A stretch of 64,000 bases of DNA from Rhipidocladum racemiflorum (lineage: Eukaryota > Streptophyta > Magnoliopsida > Poales > Poaceae), in NCBI GenBank assembly GCA_036346355.1, contig CM070572.1, positions 4,781,001 to 4,845,000 of the forward strand, read 5' to 3'. A program made the position numbers and the translations under genes. A model generated the notes under the pieces. It was not told where the DNA came from and searched no databases. It saw only the letters and a list, made by a program, of their open reading frames with translations. The number at the start of each line of letters is the position of its first letter. The first letter of the stretch is position 1. Positions 12,054 to 23,554 of the stretch are shown in pieces.

Positions 12054-12271
12054 TGCTAGACAACCTCGCTATCGAATAGTCCGGGGTTGCCTAATAGATC
12101 TAAAATGGAGAACAAACAGAGAGGAAGAGACACAGATATGAGGAGAAACTGCTCTGCTTTATTATGTTTTCTCTTGTATACAATGGGGTGACCCCCTGCC
12201 TCCTATTTATAACCTACGGCTAGGGTTTCGAGAGAGTCCACATGGGCCACAATGGGCTGAGTTTCCTAACA
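12054..12271 (-). repeat. LTR of copia element A (3' LTR in element sense)
   Basis: 218 bp beginning TGCTAGACAACC and ending TTTCCTAACA on the + strand. It differs from the partner at 18162-18382 by roughly 15-17 substitutions and two small indels, about 7 percent, so the insertion is not recent. The same LTR family forms element B. Confidence 0.93.
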
Positions 12272-12279
12272 CCCCCCTT
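12272..12279 (-). promoter_or_regulatory. Polypurine tract of copia element A
   Basis: AAGGGGGG on the minus strand directly abuts the 3' LTR. It is the expected plus-strand primer and fixes the element sense as minus. Confidence 0.85.
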
Positions 12280-12498
12280 GCATATGCCTCATCAAAACTA
12301 AAAAAAACCCCAGTGGAAAAAATACTTGGAGAAAGAGTACATAGCGTACGTTTGCTATGTTGCACGGATTGCCTCATCAAAAACCTTATGTAAGAAAACT
12401 TCAATGAAAAACTTACTAAGGAAAAGAGTACAATCCACCCAAACTTCAATGTTAATTTTCTAGATTCACGTTGGGTACTCAAACTTCATGTTCGAGAT

Positions 12499-15400
12499 TT
12501 ATGTAGGAGTATGTGAAAATTCCCCCCCTGAAATCTGCACTTCTCTAAGTCTTATCATCCCGATTCCTCTAACACATCTCTCAAAGGAAGATGCTGGGAG
12601 TGACTTAGTGAGTAAATCTGCGAGATTTTCACACGAATTAGTATGCAGTATCTTGACCTCATTCATCTTATGAATTTCATGAGCATAAAAGAACTTGGAG
12701 TTGATATGCTTCGTGAGGTTACTTTTCACATATCCCATTTGCACTTGTGCAACACAAGCTGCATTATCTTCATAGGTAATTGTGAGGGTTTGTTCCATGT
12801 TTAAACCACAAGACTTCTGGATGTGGTGAACCTTTCTTCAAAGCCATGCATATTCTCGGGAGGCTTCATACAATGCAATGATTTCTGAATGGTTTATCGA
12901 CGTCGAGACAAGTGTCTGCTTAGACGACTTCCAAGAGATTGTTGTTCCTCCACAAAGGAAAACATACCCGGTTTATGACTTGCCAGTATGCGGGTCCGAT
13001 AGGTACCCAGTATTGGCATTACCAACCAAATTCAATTCATTATTTCTTCTGGTGGAGGTAACGGAAGATGTCCTTGACCTCTTTCTAATGCATTTTGGTG
13101 GGTTCTGCACTGTACCGTGCTAGCAAATTCACGACGAACGCAATGTCTGGCCAAGTGTTATTCGCAAGGTACATGAGCGCTCCAACTGCACTCAAATATG
13201 GGAATTCCGCTCCTAGGACTTCCTCCGCATCTTCTCTAGACCTGTATGGATCTAGGTCTGCTTGGAGTGACCTTCCGACCATTGGGATCTTTACAGGGTA
13301 TGCCTTTTCAAAACCAAATATCTCAAACACTTTCTGCGTGTAGGATGATTGGTGTACCAAGATTCCACGTTGGACATGTTCAAGCTGCAAGCCTAAACAG
13401 AACTTGGTTTTACCCAAGTCTTTCATTTCAAACTTAGACTTCAAGTATGAGCATGCTTCTTCAATTTCTTCATCCGTCCCAATGATGTTTAAGTCATCTA
13501 CATGGATAGAGATTATACTAAATCCATTCGTGGATCATTGTATAAACACACATAGACAATCTTCGTTGTTCGTGTATCCTTTCTTGCAGAGAAAGTCACT
13601 CAAGCGATTGTATCACATTCTTCCTGACTGCTTCAGTCATACAGTGATTTCTCCAATTTCACACTGTATAGGTTTCTGTTTGCTCTGTCTTGGTTCGGGA
13701 TAGGTATATCTTCTGGTACTTTCATGTATATCTCCGAATCTAAGTTTTCATACAAATATGATGTGACAACATCCATTAGCTTCATTCTCAACTTCAAGTT
13801 GACTGCCATTGAGACCAAGTATCTAAAGGTAATTCCACCCATGACAGGAGAATAGGTTTATTTATAATCAACCCCAGGACGTTGAGTGAAACTATGAGCG
13901 ACAAGCCTTGCCTTGTACCTTATAACTTCATTGTTTTCATTCCTCTTCCGAACAAAAACTCATTTGTGACCTACGGGGTTTATATGGAGAGGTGTGCGGC
14001 ACACAGGCCGAAAGACCTCTCTTTTGTTCAGAGAGACTAACTCTGCAGTGATTGCCTTCTTTCATTCTTCCCAATCAAGCCTTTTCTTGCACTCTGCGAA
14101 AGATGAGGGCTCGGGATCATGATCAATGATCGTGGGAATCTTCTTTGCAAAGTATGCATCGACATTGGCTGTTGCTATATTCATCGATTCTCCTGTTATT
14201 ACAAAATTTATGGCCATTTCGTCATGGTGTGCTTCATGCACTTCTACTCTCTTCACTGCTATTTCCCTTTCTAGGAGCAAGTTCCTTTAGTTTTTCTTCG
14301 CCAATGTGTGTGCACACATTATTTCCGGCAGCTTCTTCCAATGGAAGGTTCAGATCCGGAATTACCTTTTCTACAGGCTTCTTTCCAGTGCCAGGTCTCA
14401 ACTGGCTCCCCTTCTTACTTTGGGGCACTTTTGTGATTGGCTGTGGTAAGTCCTCTTGCCCAGTTTTCCCCAGACGTCTCCAGGTACTTTAGGTTTGAGA
14501 AGCTAGATTTTCTGTTCTTTTTCTTTGAGGCCTCTGAACAAGATGAGGGATACCTTCTGCTTTCTTTGGTATTTTCACCATCTCTGGTGCATTTCTTGCT
14601 AGTATATGCGACTTAACCATGCTCTTCAGATCACAAAAATGATTAGACAGTTCACTTGCTAAATTCTATAAATCAATTATCTTCTGGATTTATTGATTTT
14701 GCTTCATTAGTGCGAGGGTCATGCGCGGGGATCCCAGTGGAATGCCATATTATTTCACGGTATTTTCATCCAATGGTTGATTCTCTCCCCCTAATGACGG
14801 GAAACGGTCCTCATCAAAGATGCAATCAGCGAATCGGGTTGTATGCAAGTCTCCAGTCAGGGGTTCCAAATACCTGATTATGGATGCACTCTCATAACCA
14901 ACGTATATCCTAAACTTGCGGAGAGGGCCCATTGCAGTCCGCTGTGGGGGTAGTATAGGTTTATATACCATACAACCAAATTTTCTAAGGTGGAAAATCT
15001 TCGGGATGACCCCTTGCACTAATTGCATAGGTGAATGGATGTTGTAGGCCGATGGTCTAAAATTGATGAGTGCTGCTGCGTGCAGGACTGCGTGTCCCCA
15101 ACAAGTGTTGGGCAAGTTACAACTCTGCAAGAGCGGTCAGGCTATGAACTTAATCCTCTTTATTAGTGCTTCAGCTAGCCCATTTTGCGTATGGACGTGC
15201 AATACAGAGTGCTCAACAGTTATTCCAGTTGCTGTGCGATAATCATCAAATGCCTTGGAAGTAAATTCACCAGCATTGTCCATTCGAATGGACTTCACGC
15301 GATTATCAGGAAAAACATTCTTAATTCTGATGATTTGCGAGATCAGCTTTGCGGATGCATGATTCCTTGTTGACAGCAAACATACATACGACCATTTCGA

Positions 15401-16115
15401 GGAAGCATCAATTAGCACCATAAAGTACTGAAACGGCCCCGACAAAGGCTGAATCTGGCCGCAAATATCCCCTGAATGCGTTCCAGGAATGCAGGGATTT
15501 CATTTTGCACTTTCATAACAGATGGTCTAGTTATTAATTTCCCGGTGGTATATGCATGGCACACAAAATCTTCATGGTTCGAGAAATTTTTAACATTAAT
15601 GCCATGACCATGTGAGTTGTTCACTATTTCTCATCATTCTAAGACCAAGATGACCTAATCTACAATGCCATAAAGAAAATAATTCAAATATTCTAAAGAC
15701 AGTCTTCAAAGAGGTATACACTGCGGTGCATTGATTTTCGTGTAGTACAACCCAGATTCATATGAGGGACATTTTTCTAATACCATTTTTCCATATTCCG
15801 CGTGTTTCACAATGTACAAATGCTCTTTGTCATTTTCTTCATTGGTTTCTACGTGAAACCTATTGGCGCGGATATCTTTAAAACTTAAGAGTGTGCGTGT
15901 TGATTCAAGGTACAAGAGGGCTTCTTCAATTACCAAATTGTACCCATTGGCAATATAATTGTGGCTCTTCCAGAGCCCATTATATGTGTATCGCTGCCTA
16001 CGATTTTCGTAATCCTTCCAGCGTTCTTCGTGATCGTTTGGAAGTATTTCGACTCTCTTAAGATGGTATTTGTTGTGCCACTATCAACAATGCATATTTT
16101 CTCCATTAGGCACTA
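12499..16115 (-). pseudogene. Decayed copia pol of element A
   Basis: Read right to left. The protease has an intact VDSGTTNT motif near 16080, then a frameshift into 15936-15706. The GAG-pre-integrase and integrase core (15624-15137) shows Asp in VLIDASSKWS, Asp in RMDNAGEF and Glu in NGLAEALIKRIK. The integrase C-terminal part is 15130-14750 (YLEPLTGDL). A linker follows, 14428-14062. Reverse transcriptase is 13842-13085, where the catalytic YVDD box reads HVDD near 13498. RNase H is 12990-12499 (TYEDNAACVAQ, ENLADLLTKSLP). Pol is cut into at least eight frames, so no functional product is expected. The Tyr-to-His change in the polymerase motif distinguishes it from element B. Confidence 0.9.
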
Positions 16116-16229
16116 CACGATTTCTAGATGAAAAGAAATATAATTCTAATCAGACAGTGTCAAAGTAATTCAAATATTGCTTGCAAATAAAGAATAAACT
16201 ACATATTCATTCATGAGAAAAAAATGCTC

Positions 16230-16350
16230 CTCTAGAGCTTGCAATTCATTATGCAATCTGATGTCTATGTGAGGTAGTTCTGACCATTCGGGCCAGTTCT
16301 TCAAAACTCACGTTTGAAAATGCCAGACCTTTGCACATTCACAAGGTTTT
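16230..16350 (-). pseudogene. Gag N-terminal stub of element A
   Basis: About 30 codons resembling the gag start of element B (NYLT segment), with internal stops. The rest of gag, including any zinc knuckle, is missing. An AT-rich spacer then leads directly into protease. Confidence 0.6.
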
Positions 16351-16539
16351 TCCTTTAGATTATTGCGTGCAATTTAATAGAAAGTAGCTGCTAGATTCAA
16401 TAAAATGTATAATTAAATTCTCACGAATTTCCAGCAAACTAAAAGAAAGCAACAATTGTAAGATTCATAAATACAAGACAAATGCAAGATTTATAAGTAC
16501 AAGATTCATAAATGCAAGATTCATAAGTATTCATAAAGA

Positions 16540-18141
16540 TTCATAAATATAACTTCGTGCATGTATGTGATCGGCTTCGTGTGCGCGATCGACTTCATGC
16601 GATCGGTTTTATGCATGCGATCGGATTCATGTGCATGATCGATTTCATGCGATCGGTTTCATGTGCGTGATCGGCTTCATGCAATCGGTTTCGTGCATGC
16701 GGTCAGTTTCATGTGCATGATTGGCTTCGTGCGATCGGTTTCATGTGCGCGATCGGCTTCGTGCGCGCATGCAATCGGATTCATGTGCTTGATCGACTTC
16801 GTGCGATTAGCGTGGCACGGTTTCAAGTGTGCAACGCGGTCAGTTCCATGCGCGGCGGCCTTCCTGGTGGCCGCTTCATGCAGCGTGCTTCATGTGTATA
16901 TTAGAGAAAGAAAAAGAAAACGCATATATACATGAAGCAATAATTGCAAAATGCATAAAATATTTATAAAGTAGTAAAAGAAAGAAATGAGCGCGGCCGT
17001 GCGCGACCGGTGTCGTTCGCGGCGGCAACGGCTTCGCGGCTCACGCTTGTCGCCAGGCGATGGCGCGACTTCGTGCGCGCTGGTGCCGCTTCATGCGGTG
17101 ACGTGGCTTCGTGCCCTACCGATATATGCGAGTATATACGAGCATTAATTAACTACCGTACGAGTGCTTCATGCACGTATGATTACTTCATGCATGCTTC
17201 ATCTTCATACGTTACTACGTTAGCATATACTAGCTTCATGCATATACGATGAGTGCATATACTAACTAGTGCTTCATACTAGCTAGTGCTCCCAGTATGG
17301 TTATATGCTTCATGCATACATATACTATATATTGCTTCATGCATATTCGTGTGTGTGTATGCATGCACATAAACATGCAGGCTGCTAGCTATTGCTTCAT
17401 GCGGATGCATATGCATGCACATAAACATGCCGGCTACAACTCTCGCGTACACAATCTGTGGCACGCATATACATACGTGTATGCGTACAAGCTGGGGCGT
17501 ACTCACGGGCTGACGGTTGCGACCGCGCCGCAGCGGGGCCGGTCAGTGGCTACGTGCCATACGTCGGCGGCTGCGTCGCGTCACGCCGAGGCCAGGCCGA
17601 CCAGCTGTGTGCTGTACGATCGGTTGCCTGATTCTTGATTGCCTGGCTACATGTTTCAACCGCATGCATGCAATGCAAACAAGCAAGCATACAAGTCTTT
17701 CAATTTGGTTGCTTCCACCTGCGTGCATGCATGATGGTGTCACGGCCGGCGCTTCGTGCGTGATGAGTTCGGACCAGCGCGCGGGAGTCCAAGCCGGTGC
17801 GTGCGCGGTGACCAAGGCGCCGGGCGACGTGACGTCTTCGTGCAAGCTGGGAGGGCGGCGGCTTCGAGCCGTCGCTGGGACTGTTCGGCCAACCGGCATC
17901 GCATCGTGGTTGCGTTGACGTTGGCTTCGTGCCGAACGATATGTTCTATAGCTTCATGTACAGTAGGTTTGTAGAGCGGTGGCTTCATGTCACTGATATG
18001 TAAACTACGATGTATTGTAGCTTCGTGCCACGAACTGCGAGACTCGCTGTGAATTGTAGCTTCATACTACGTAGATTAGATGCATGCATAAATACAGACG
18101 AGCGATTAGATTCAATCCTCGATTTTCACCTTTTCTCCGGT
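16540..18141 (-). repeat. Repeat-rich untranslated leader of element A
   Basis: Contains at least 14 exact GCTTCRTGC motifs on the + strand, for example at about 16674, 16733, 16755, 16872, 17088, 17105, 17165, 17232, 17307, 17333, 17393, 17750, 17922 and 18019, plus many one-base variants. Between 16569 and 16812 they form a minisatellite of alternating 18-bp and 14-bp units (GATCGRYTTCRTGC with or without YGYR). The same 9-mer lies inside the adjoining primer-binding site. Confidence 0.85.
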
Positions 18142-18161
18142 AGAGCTTCGTGCTGATAACG
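18142..18161 (-). promoter_or_regulatory. Primer-binding site of element A, half-tRNA-Ile type
   Basis: The 20 bases abutting the 5' LTR read, on the + strand, AGAGCTTCGTGCTGATAACG. From memory, the nuclear tRNA-Ile(AAU) D-stem to anticodon-stem segment differs at two positions, and one of these is the wobble base that is inosine in the mature tRNA. The usual TGGTATCAGAGC site for initiator tRNA-Met is absent. Identical in element B. Confidence 0.7.
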
Positions 18162-18382
18162 TGTTAGACAACCTCGCTATCGAATAGTCTGGTATTGCCT
18201 AATAGATCTAAAGTGGAGAACAGACAGAGAGGAAGAGACACCGATATGAGGATGGAACTGCTCTGCTTTATTATGCTTTCTCTTGTGTATACAATGGGGT
18301 GACCCCCTGCCTCCTATTTATAACATACAGCTAGGGTTTCGGGAGAGTCCACATGGGCCACGATGGGCCGAGTTTCCTACCA
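18162..18382 (-). repeat. LTR of copia element A (5' LTR in element sense)
   Basis: 221 bp, TGTTAGACAACC to TTTCCTACCA, followed by the ATTAG duplication at 18383-18387. It contains TATTTATAAC, a plausible TATA box reading on the minus strand. Confidence 0.93.
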
Positions 18383-18442
18383 ATTAGCACATTAAAGACA
18401 TTGCTTTTTATGATAAGTGTAGTAGTTGCATAAGGCAACTTA

Positions 18443-18708
18443 GGCCCCGTTAGTTTCAACTTCTGAACAGCTTCTGCTTTAAAAAAAATAGATTATTTGC
18501 CGAATGGGAGGATTCTGGACAGCTTCTCTTAGAATCAGAAGCTGATTTCTATATAGAATCTGAAGCTTTATGAAACCTGATTCTCACTAATTCTTACTGA
18601 TTTTCACCGGCTTGGCCCGGAATCTAGAAGTTGTAGTCGGCTTGACCCGATTCTTCCATAATCAGAAGCAGCTTCTCCTATAATCCAGAAGCTGAAATGA
18701 ACTGGGCC
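18443..18708. mobile_element. Tourist-like (PIF/Harbinger) MITE
   Basis: 266 bp with imperfect terminal repeats (GGCCCCGTTAGTTTCA against TGAAATGAACTGGGCC) and TTA duplications at 18440-18442 and 18709-18711. It has several internal copies of AGAAGCTG and CAGCTTCT. Non-coding. Confidence 0.87.
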
Positions 18709-18930
18709 TTAGGCAAGTACCTGAAATTCTGAAGAAGAAAAAAAGATTTCTACAAGAGGAAGATGGGGTTAGTTCAGGACAATTGGATAAGGGCCCTCTC
18801 TTCTAATCCTGGGAGTTGCCCCCCAAAAAAAGATCATTCAGGAAAATAATTGAAAGGGGGGAAGCTATGCATATCTGTTTGTTGTTTCATATTTATTGAG
18901 TGTGTGTATGTGTGTGTATAAAGGGGACAT

Positions 18931-20364
18931 TGAAAGGATCGGTAAGGCCTAGAGGGGGGTGAATAGGCAATTTTAAACAAATTAAACCAGACAGACTAAA
19001 CAGTTTAAAGATAAGATCTAAGCAAACACACAGAATAAGCACCAACAGACTAAGAACAACTTAAGCAATAGTGAGAACAAGAAAAAGACAAACTATCACA
19101 CAGAGACAAGAGATTTTTCACCGAGGTTCAGAGAGAAATCTCCTACGTCCCCGTTAGAGCACTTCCTCAGAAGTATTGCTCCTCCAGTAACTCACAGAGG
19201 CGATCGGATTTTTCACTATTGTAACTCTTTTTACCACTTTGGTGAGGTGAGTCAAAACCTCTTCACAATAATAGTGGCCTTCCACAAACACAGTTGGACA
19301 GTCGCACTAAAATCACCAAAGAAACCGTCTAGGAACAGCTAGTTCCAAGAGTAATAGACCATCCACAAGCCCTGCCTCTTGGTTCACTAGAAACAATCAA
19401 ACTAGACTTTACCGAGCCGTAAGAGTGTAGGATTTTGTTTTTCGTAATGGAGCTTGATCTCTTTTGGAATTTTGGCTTTCGGATGCTAGATGTCAAGAGA
19501 TGGCAAAAGTTCTATTTTGGAAGAGCCTCTGAACTGCTTAAATAGGCTACAGGAAGCAAATAGCCGTTATTTGCAACAGTAGCCGCTTGCCAATGTCGAT
19601 CAAGTGACAACACGAAATGATTGTATCGACAAGGTTTGACAAAAATATGCAAGAGGCTCAAAGAACTACGGACCCAAACCAATGGAAAGGCATTTACGTC
19701 GGACCAAGAAAGTTGGTCCGTCGTACACATGCTTTGAGCAAATGCTGGTCCGTTGGGAGAGTTTTAAGAACAAGTTTACAACGGACCCAAAAACTTGGTC
19801 CGTCAGCAGAAGGAGAGCTTCTTGGTTATACATCAACAAAGGAATTGGATTGAACACGAGAAACCAAGAAGTTTAATGTTTACAACGGACCCAAAAAGGT
19901 GGTCTCGTTGTAAATGGAAGCTTTTGGTCCGTTGTAGCTTAAAAGCACTTGAGAGATTTTCAAGGAACACAACCGCAATGCACCCAAAAACTTGGTCCGT
20001 TGTAAATGGGAAACGCCGGTTTGAGTTCGCTTAGAGTTTGATTTGAAAAGGATATGAACTCAAACAAGGTTTATTAAAGGAATCTGAAATGATTTAACTT
20101 AAGCCCCAAATAGATTTTAAACAGAAATCCTAGGAACCAAGAATTGAACTTGTGCATAGTCCCTCTTTATAGTACAGTTGAAACCCGAAAAGACTTATCT
20201 AAAAAGACTTGAAAAGACTTATGAGCTAAAGGACTAAGAATAATGAAACCTTAATCTTGATCCTCTTTTCTGAAGAAATCTGATAAGACTGATTTAGTTG
20301 ATCATCAAGCACCAAAACCCAACAAATAATTTAAACAAATTATTAGGGGGCCTAGATGCTTTCA
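18931..20364. mobile_element. Solo-LTR-like element, copy 1
   Basis: 1434 bp starting TGAAAG and ending CTTTCA, with a perfect GACAT duplication at 18926-18930 and 20365-20369. A CCTAGAGGGGGGTGAATAGGC box follows the left end and GGGGGGCCTAGATG precedes the right end, both shared with the copies at 23672 and 50176. Between about 19660 and 20010 it carries repeats of ACGGACC facing GGTCCGT. No open frame of note and no internal LTR pair, so a solo LTR or short non-autonomous element fits best. Confidence 0.85.
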
Positions 20365-20369
20365 GACAT

Positions 20370-21237
20370 CAATGCAATAATGTTCTTTTTGGGTGTGTCT
20401 ATTTTGAGGTTAATCTCAAACTAACAAATTTAATATCACTTTTATAGGATATCATGTATCATCTTATTCATCCATCTCCTCGTTCCCCTTTTCATAGTCA
20501 CGTCCCCACCCCTTATTCCCTCTCTAACACAAAATTTTAAAATTAGAATATTTAAAATTTTAAATCAGAAGTTTCAACTCAAAAAAACTAAATAAAATAT
20601 TTTTCTTAGTCTAGCTTTTTAGTTTTTACTTGGCCATGTCGTGCTGCAGGATAATCGTTCTCCAGAGATGTCCAAGTACTATCAGAATTGCAGATGAATT
20701 CCAAGCAGTGAACTTGGATAGTAAAAACCAGACAAAGGATAACTGGATAGGCTGTCTGGCTGCTTCGCCAACTGAGGTATGCGAAGCATTGATCCAAAAT
20801 TACATGAACGAGGATTAAATCTTTCGGAGCTGGAAATTACGTAAGATATTATTATATTAGTTTTGTAAATCGTTGTGGCGGTGCGGATCAAGAGCCTAAG
20901 GATTCTTGTAGCGGTGATAGAATCAAATTTAAATAAACCAATGTGCTAAAGGATGTTTGTACGGTCTTTTTTTTATTGTATTAACAAAGAATGAATACTG
21001 TATATTTGATGTGAATTAACTTATGTCTACCGAGTAAATGATTTTTTATGCATTACATGTGCACAAGCATTCAGTTAGGAGAGTATAGTTAATCAACCTT
21101 CACGGACAAGAGACACGCACGTAGGTACACCTAATTAAACATCGAATCAGGAAGAAACAGAGAATAAACGCTTGGAATTGATGGGCAATTTGTACTATGT
21201 GGCGAACGGTCGATCGAGGCCGCAGGCGCGTTCGAAA
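20370..21237. other. 3' flank of the GH9 gene
   Basis: AT-rich. The part nearest 21237 is the probable 3' untranslated region of the glucanase. No other gene recognised; the short frames at 20606-20891 show no domain. Confidence 0.45.
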
Positions 21238-23440
21238 TTAGTGGGTAGCGATGAGGTGCGCGCCGCGGACGGCGAGCGCGGCGAGCGGGCCGATGGTGAG
21301 GGAGTTGATATAGGTGCAGGGCTCGGTGCAGGAGGAGGCGTTGCGCTTGTCAACGAAGTTGTCAGCGCCGTCGGGCCCGCCCATGATGGCACCGGTGAGC
21401 TCGTTGGGGTTGGGTCGGTCGGGCGCGAACCAGTCGTTGAAGCTCATGCCGCAGTTGACCTCGAAGCCCGGCGGGAGCACGGGCGTGGACGCGCCGCGGT
21501 GGTGCGGCTGCATGGGAGGGTTCACGCCGAAGCCGACCACGTAGGAGCGGCCTTGCGGGTTGGCGCCGAGCAGGTAGTCCATCTGCTGCTTGGCGAACTC
21601 CCTGAGCCGCGCGGGCGCCACGCGCGTACTGCCGCACATGACGCCCTGGTTGGTGCGGAGCAGCAGGTCGTTGTACACGATGAAGAGGAAGGCCGTGCCG
21701 GTCACGTACTGCGTGTTGGCGCCGTCGCGGAGGTGGATCATGCCGCCCGGCGTGATGAACACCTGGTGGAACGCCGTGTCCGGCAGCACGGCGCACACGA
21801 AGTTGTCCGCTTGCGTCTTGAAGCTCTGCAGCCCGCCGTTGGACGTCATGTTCAACTCCGCCAGGAGCACCTGCGCGCCGGGGAACTTGAGGTCCCAGCT
21901 GAACTCCGCCACACTCGAGGAGATGGCCTCGTGCGAGATGAAGTCGGCGTACACCTGCCGCTGCGTCGCCAGGTACAGCCATGTCGCAGCCCACAAGAGC
22001 TCGTCCTGTGTACGTACGGACGTGTCAGTCCAGCTCCGGCATGCACGGACAGAATTGACCTCGATCGGCATGACATATGCGTCGTCAGATCAAAATTATG
22101 CGTACATTGTAGCCAGAGTAGGAGCAGTAGAAGGGGCACTCGCCGTCGTAGCTTCCCCTATGGTTCTTGCCAAACTGGAACATCTGTTAAATGCAAGAAA
22201 AAAAGTCTTTCGATCATGCAGATTCAGTAGATGCAACGTGTACTCCTGGGATGTGAGGTAAGCGAGCATGAATGCATGAATGCATGCAATCATGATACTT
22301 AGACACTCAGTACTATTACCAACTTGGCCTTGTTGAGGAGACGACGAGAGTACGTCTTGTCGATGTTCCGGAAGACCATGGAGGAGGCGGCCATGGCGGC
22401 GGCAGTCTCGGCGGCGATCTCCGTCCCGGGCGTGTTCTCGTTGATCTCGTACAGCGTCCGCGGCGTCTTCATGTTCTCCGGCCTCACCCAGCACTGGTGG
22501 TCCAAATTGGGATCGCCGACCTGAAAATGAACAGAACGAAGGATTTTAGGCCGAATAAATTAAGGCTCATGCATGCCGATCGATCGATTTCCTATCCTGA
22601 AAATGACAAGATTTGTCTCTAGAATCATTAAACGTGGTCTCACCTGAACCCACAAGCGGTTCTTTCTCGCAGCAGCCTTGAGGAAGAAATCGGTGCCCCA
22701 CCTGATCGCGGCGTACACGTTCTGGAGCTCCCCCGCCGACTGCAGCTCGGGCTTGAACGCCAGAGCCGTCCACGCGAGGGTGGTCACCGTGAAGGCCAGG
22801 GGCAGGCCGTACTTGACGTTGTCGCCGGCGTCGTAGTATCCACCGGTGAGATCGACCTGATCGATCGACCAGACAAACGTGTCACGTATATCTCCTCTCT
22901 TGTTTTAATTAGAGGCTTATCGTTCGTGTTAATCACTTGATTGAGATCCATGCATGTCAACATGCATATTGGCATATGCATGCCCGTAGATATACATATG
23001 TTTTTTTTTCTCCTGTAATTTTGTGTTTTTGATTCGGTATACGCCTATCTATCTATGAATCGTGATCCTTTTCTTTCATGTATACGCCTATCTATCTATG
23101 AACACGTACTGCACATATACAGTTATACACTACATGCATGCACATGAAAATACGATGAGACCAAGACATTAGTGCAGCAGAGAGAAAGAGACGCATGGCG
23201 ACATACATTTGCGAGCTTGCCGTCGTCGAGGCCGGAGTCGCCGCGCCACTTGACGCGGTTGTTGGGCGGCAGCTTCCCGGAGCGCTGCGCCTCGAGGAAC
23301 AAGATCGACTTGGTCAGGGCATCCTTGTAGTTGAACGAGGCGGCGCCGGCGACCAGCGCCGGCAGGACATCGCTGGAGAGGACCAGCGCCGTGAGGACCA
23401 GCGCGACATGGACGCGCATGCCGCTCGGGGAGTGCATCAT
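21238..23440 (-). CDS. Secreted endo-1,4-beta-glucanase, glycoside hydrolase family 9
   Basis: Five exons on the minus strand: 23440-23207, 22856-22644, 22520-22320, 22183-22106 and 22005-21238. All junctions are phase 0 with GT-AG borders, giving 497 residues. A signal peptide covers about 1-32. The GH9 domain has the nucleophile-activating pair Asp87 and Asp90 (YYDAGDN), His411 in the QPHHRGAS signature, and the proton-donor Glu470 in CTEPCTYIN. There is no C-terminal CBM49, so it belongs to the GH9B class, and there is no membrane anchor. GH9B enzymes trim cell-wall glucans during expansion; the exact substrate is inferred. Cysteines at 468 and 472 bracket the catalytic Glu, where many family members have Ser and Thr. 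Two ATGs open the frame; the first is used here. A solo LTR ends 231 bp upstream. Confidence 0.95.
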
Positions 23441-23554
23441 GGCGTGATGGGGAGACGCCAGCCAATTAAGTGGGCAAGGAACGCGAGGCGAGACCCATGG
23501 GGGATACAGAAATACGGAGACGTACGGTAGCCAAGCAGGGCAAGGAAAGGATGC

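Larger units (their letters stand above)
12054..18382 (-). mobile_element. Ty1/copia LTR retrotransposon A, defective
   Basis: A 6.3-kb element bounded by LTRs and ATTAG duplications, sense on the minus strand. In element order it has 5' LTR, primer-binding site, a 1.8-kb untranslated leader rich in GCTTCRTGC repeats (+ strand), a gag stub, protease, integrase, reverse transcriptase and RNase H. This PR-INT-RT-RH order defines Ty1/copia. Every domain is broken by frameshifts or stops. It shares LTRs, leader, gag loss and pol with element B. Confidence 0.93.

Noticed and set aside
18142..18161. Possible tRNA-Ile gene or tRNA-derived SINE
   Set aside because: Only about 20 bases match; there is no T-arm, acceptor stem or B box, and the position next to the LTR explains it as a primer site.
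21172..22230. 352-codon open frame on the plus strand
   Set aside because: Antisense shadow of the last GH9 exons; Arg/Ala/Gly/Val-rich with no domain.
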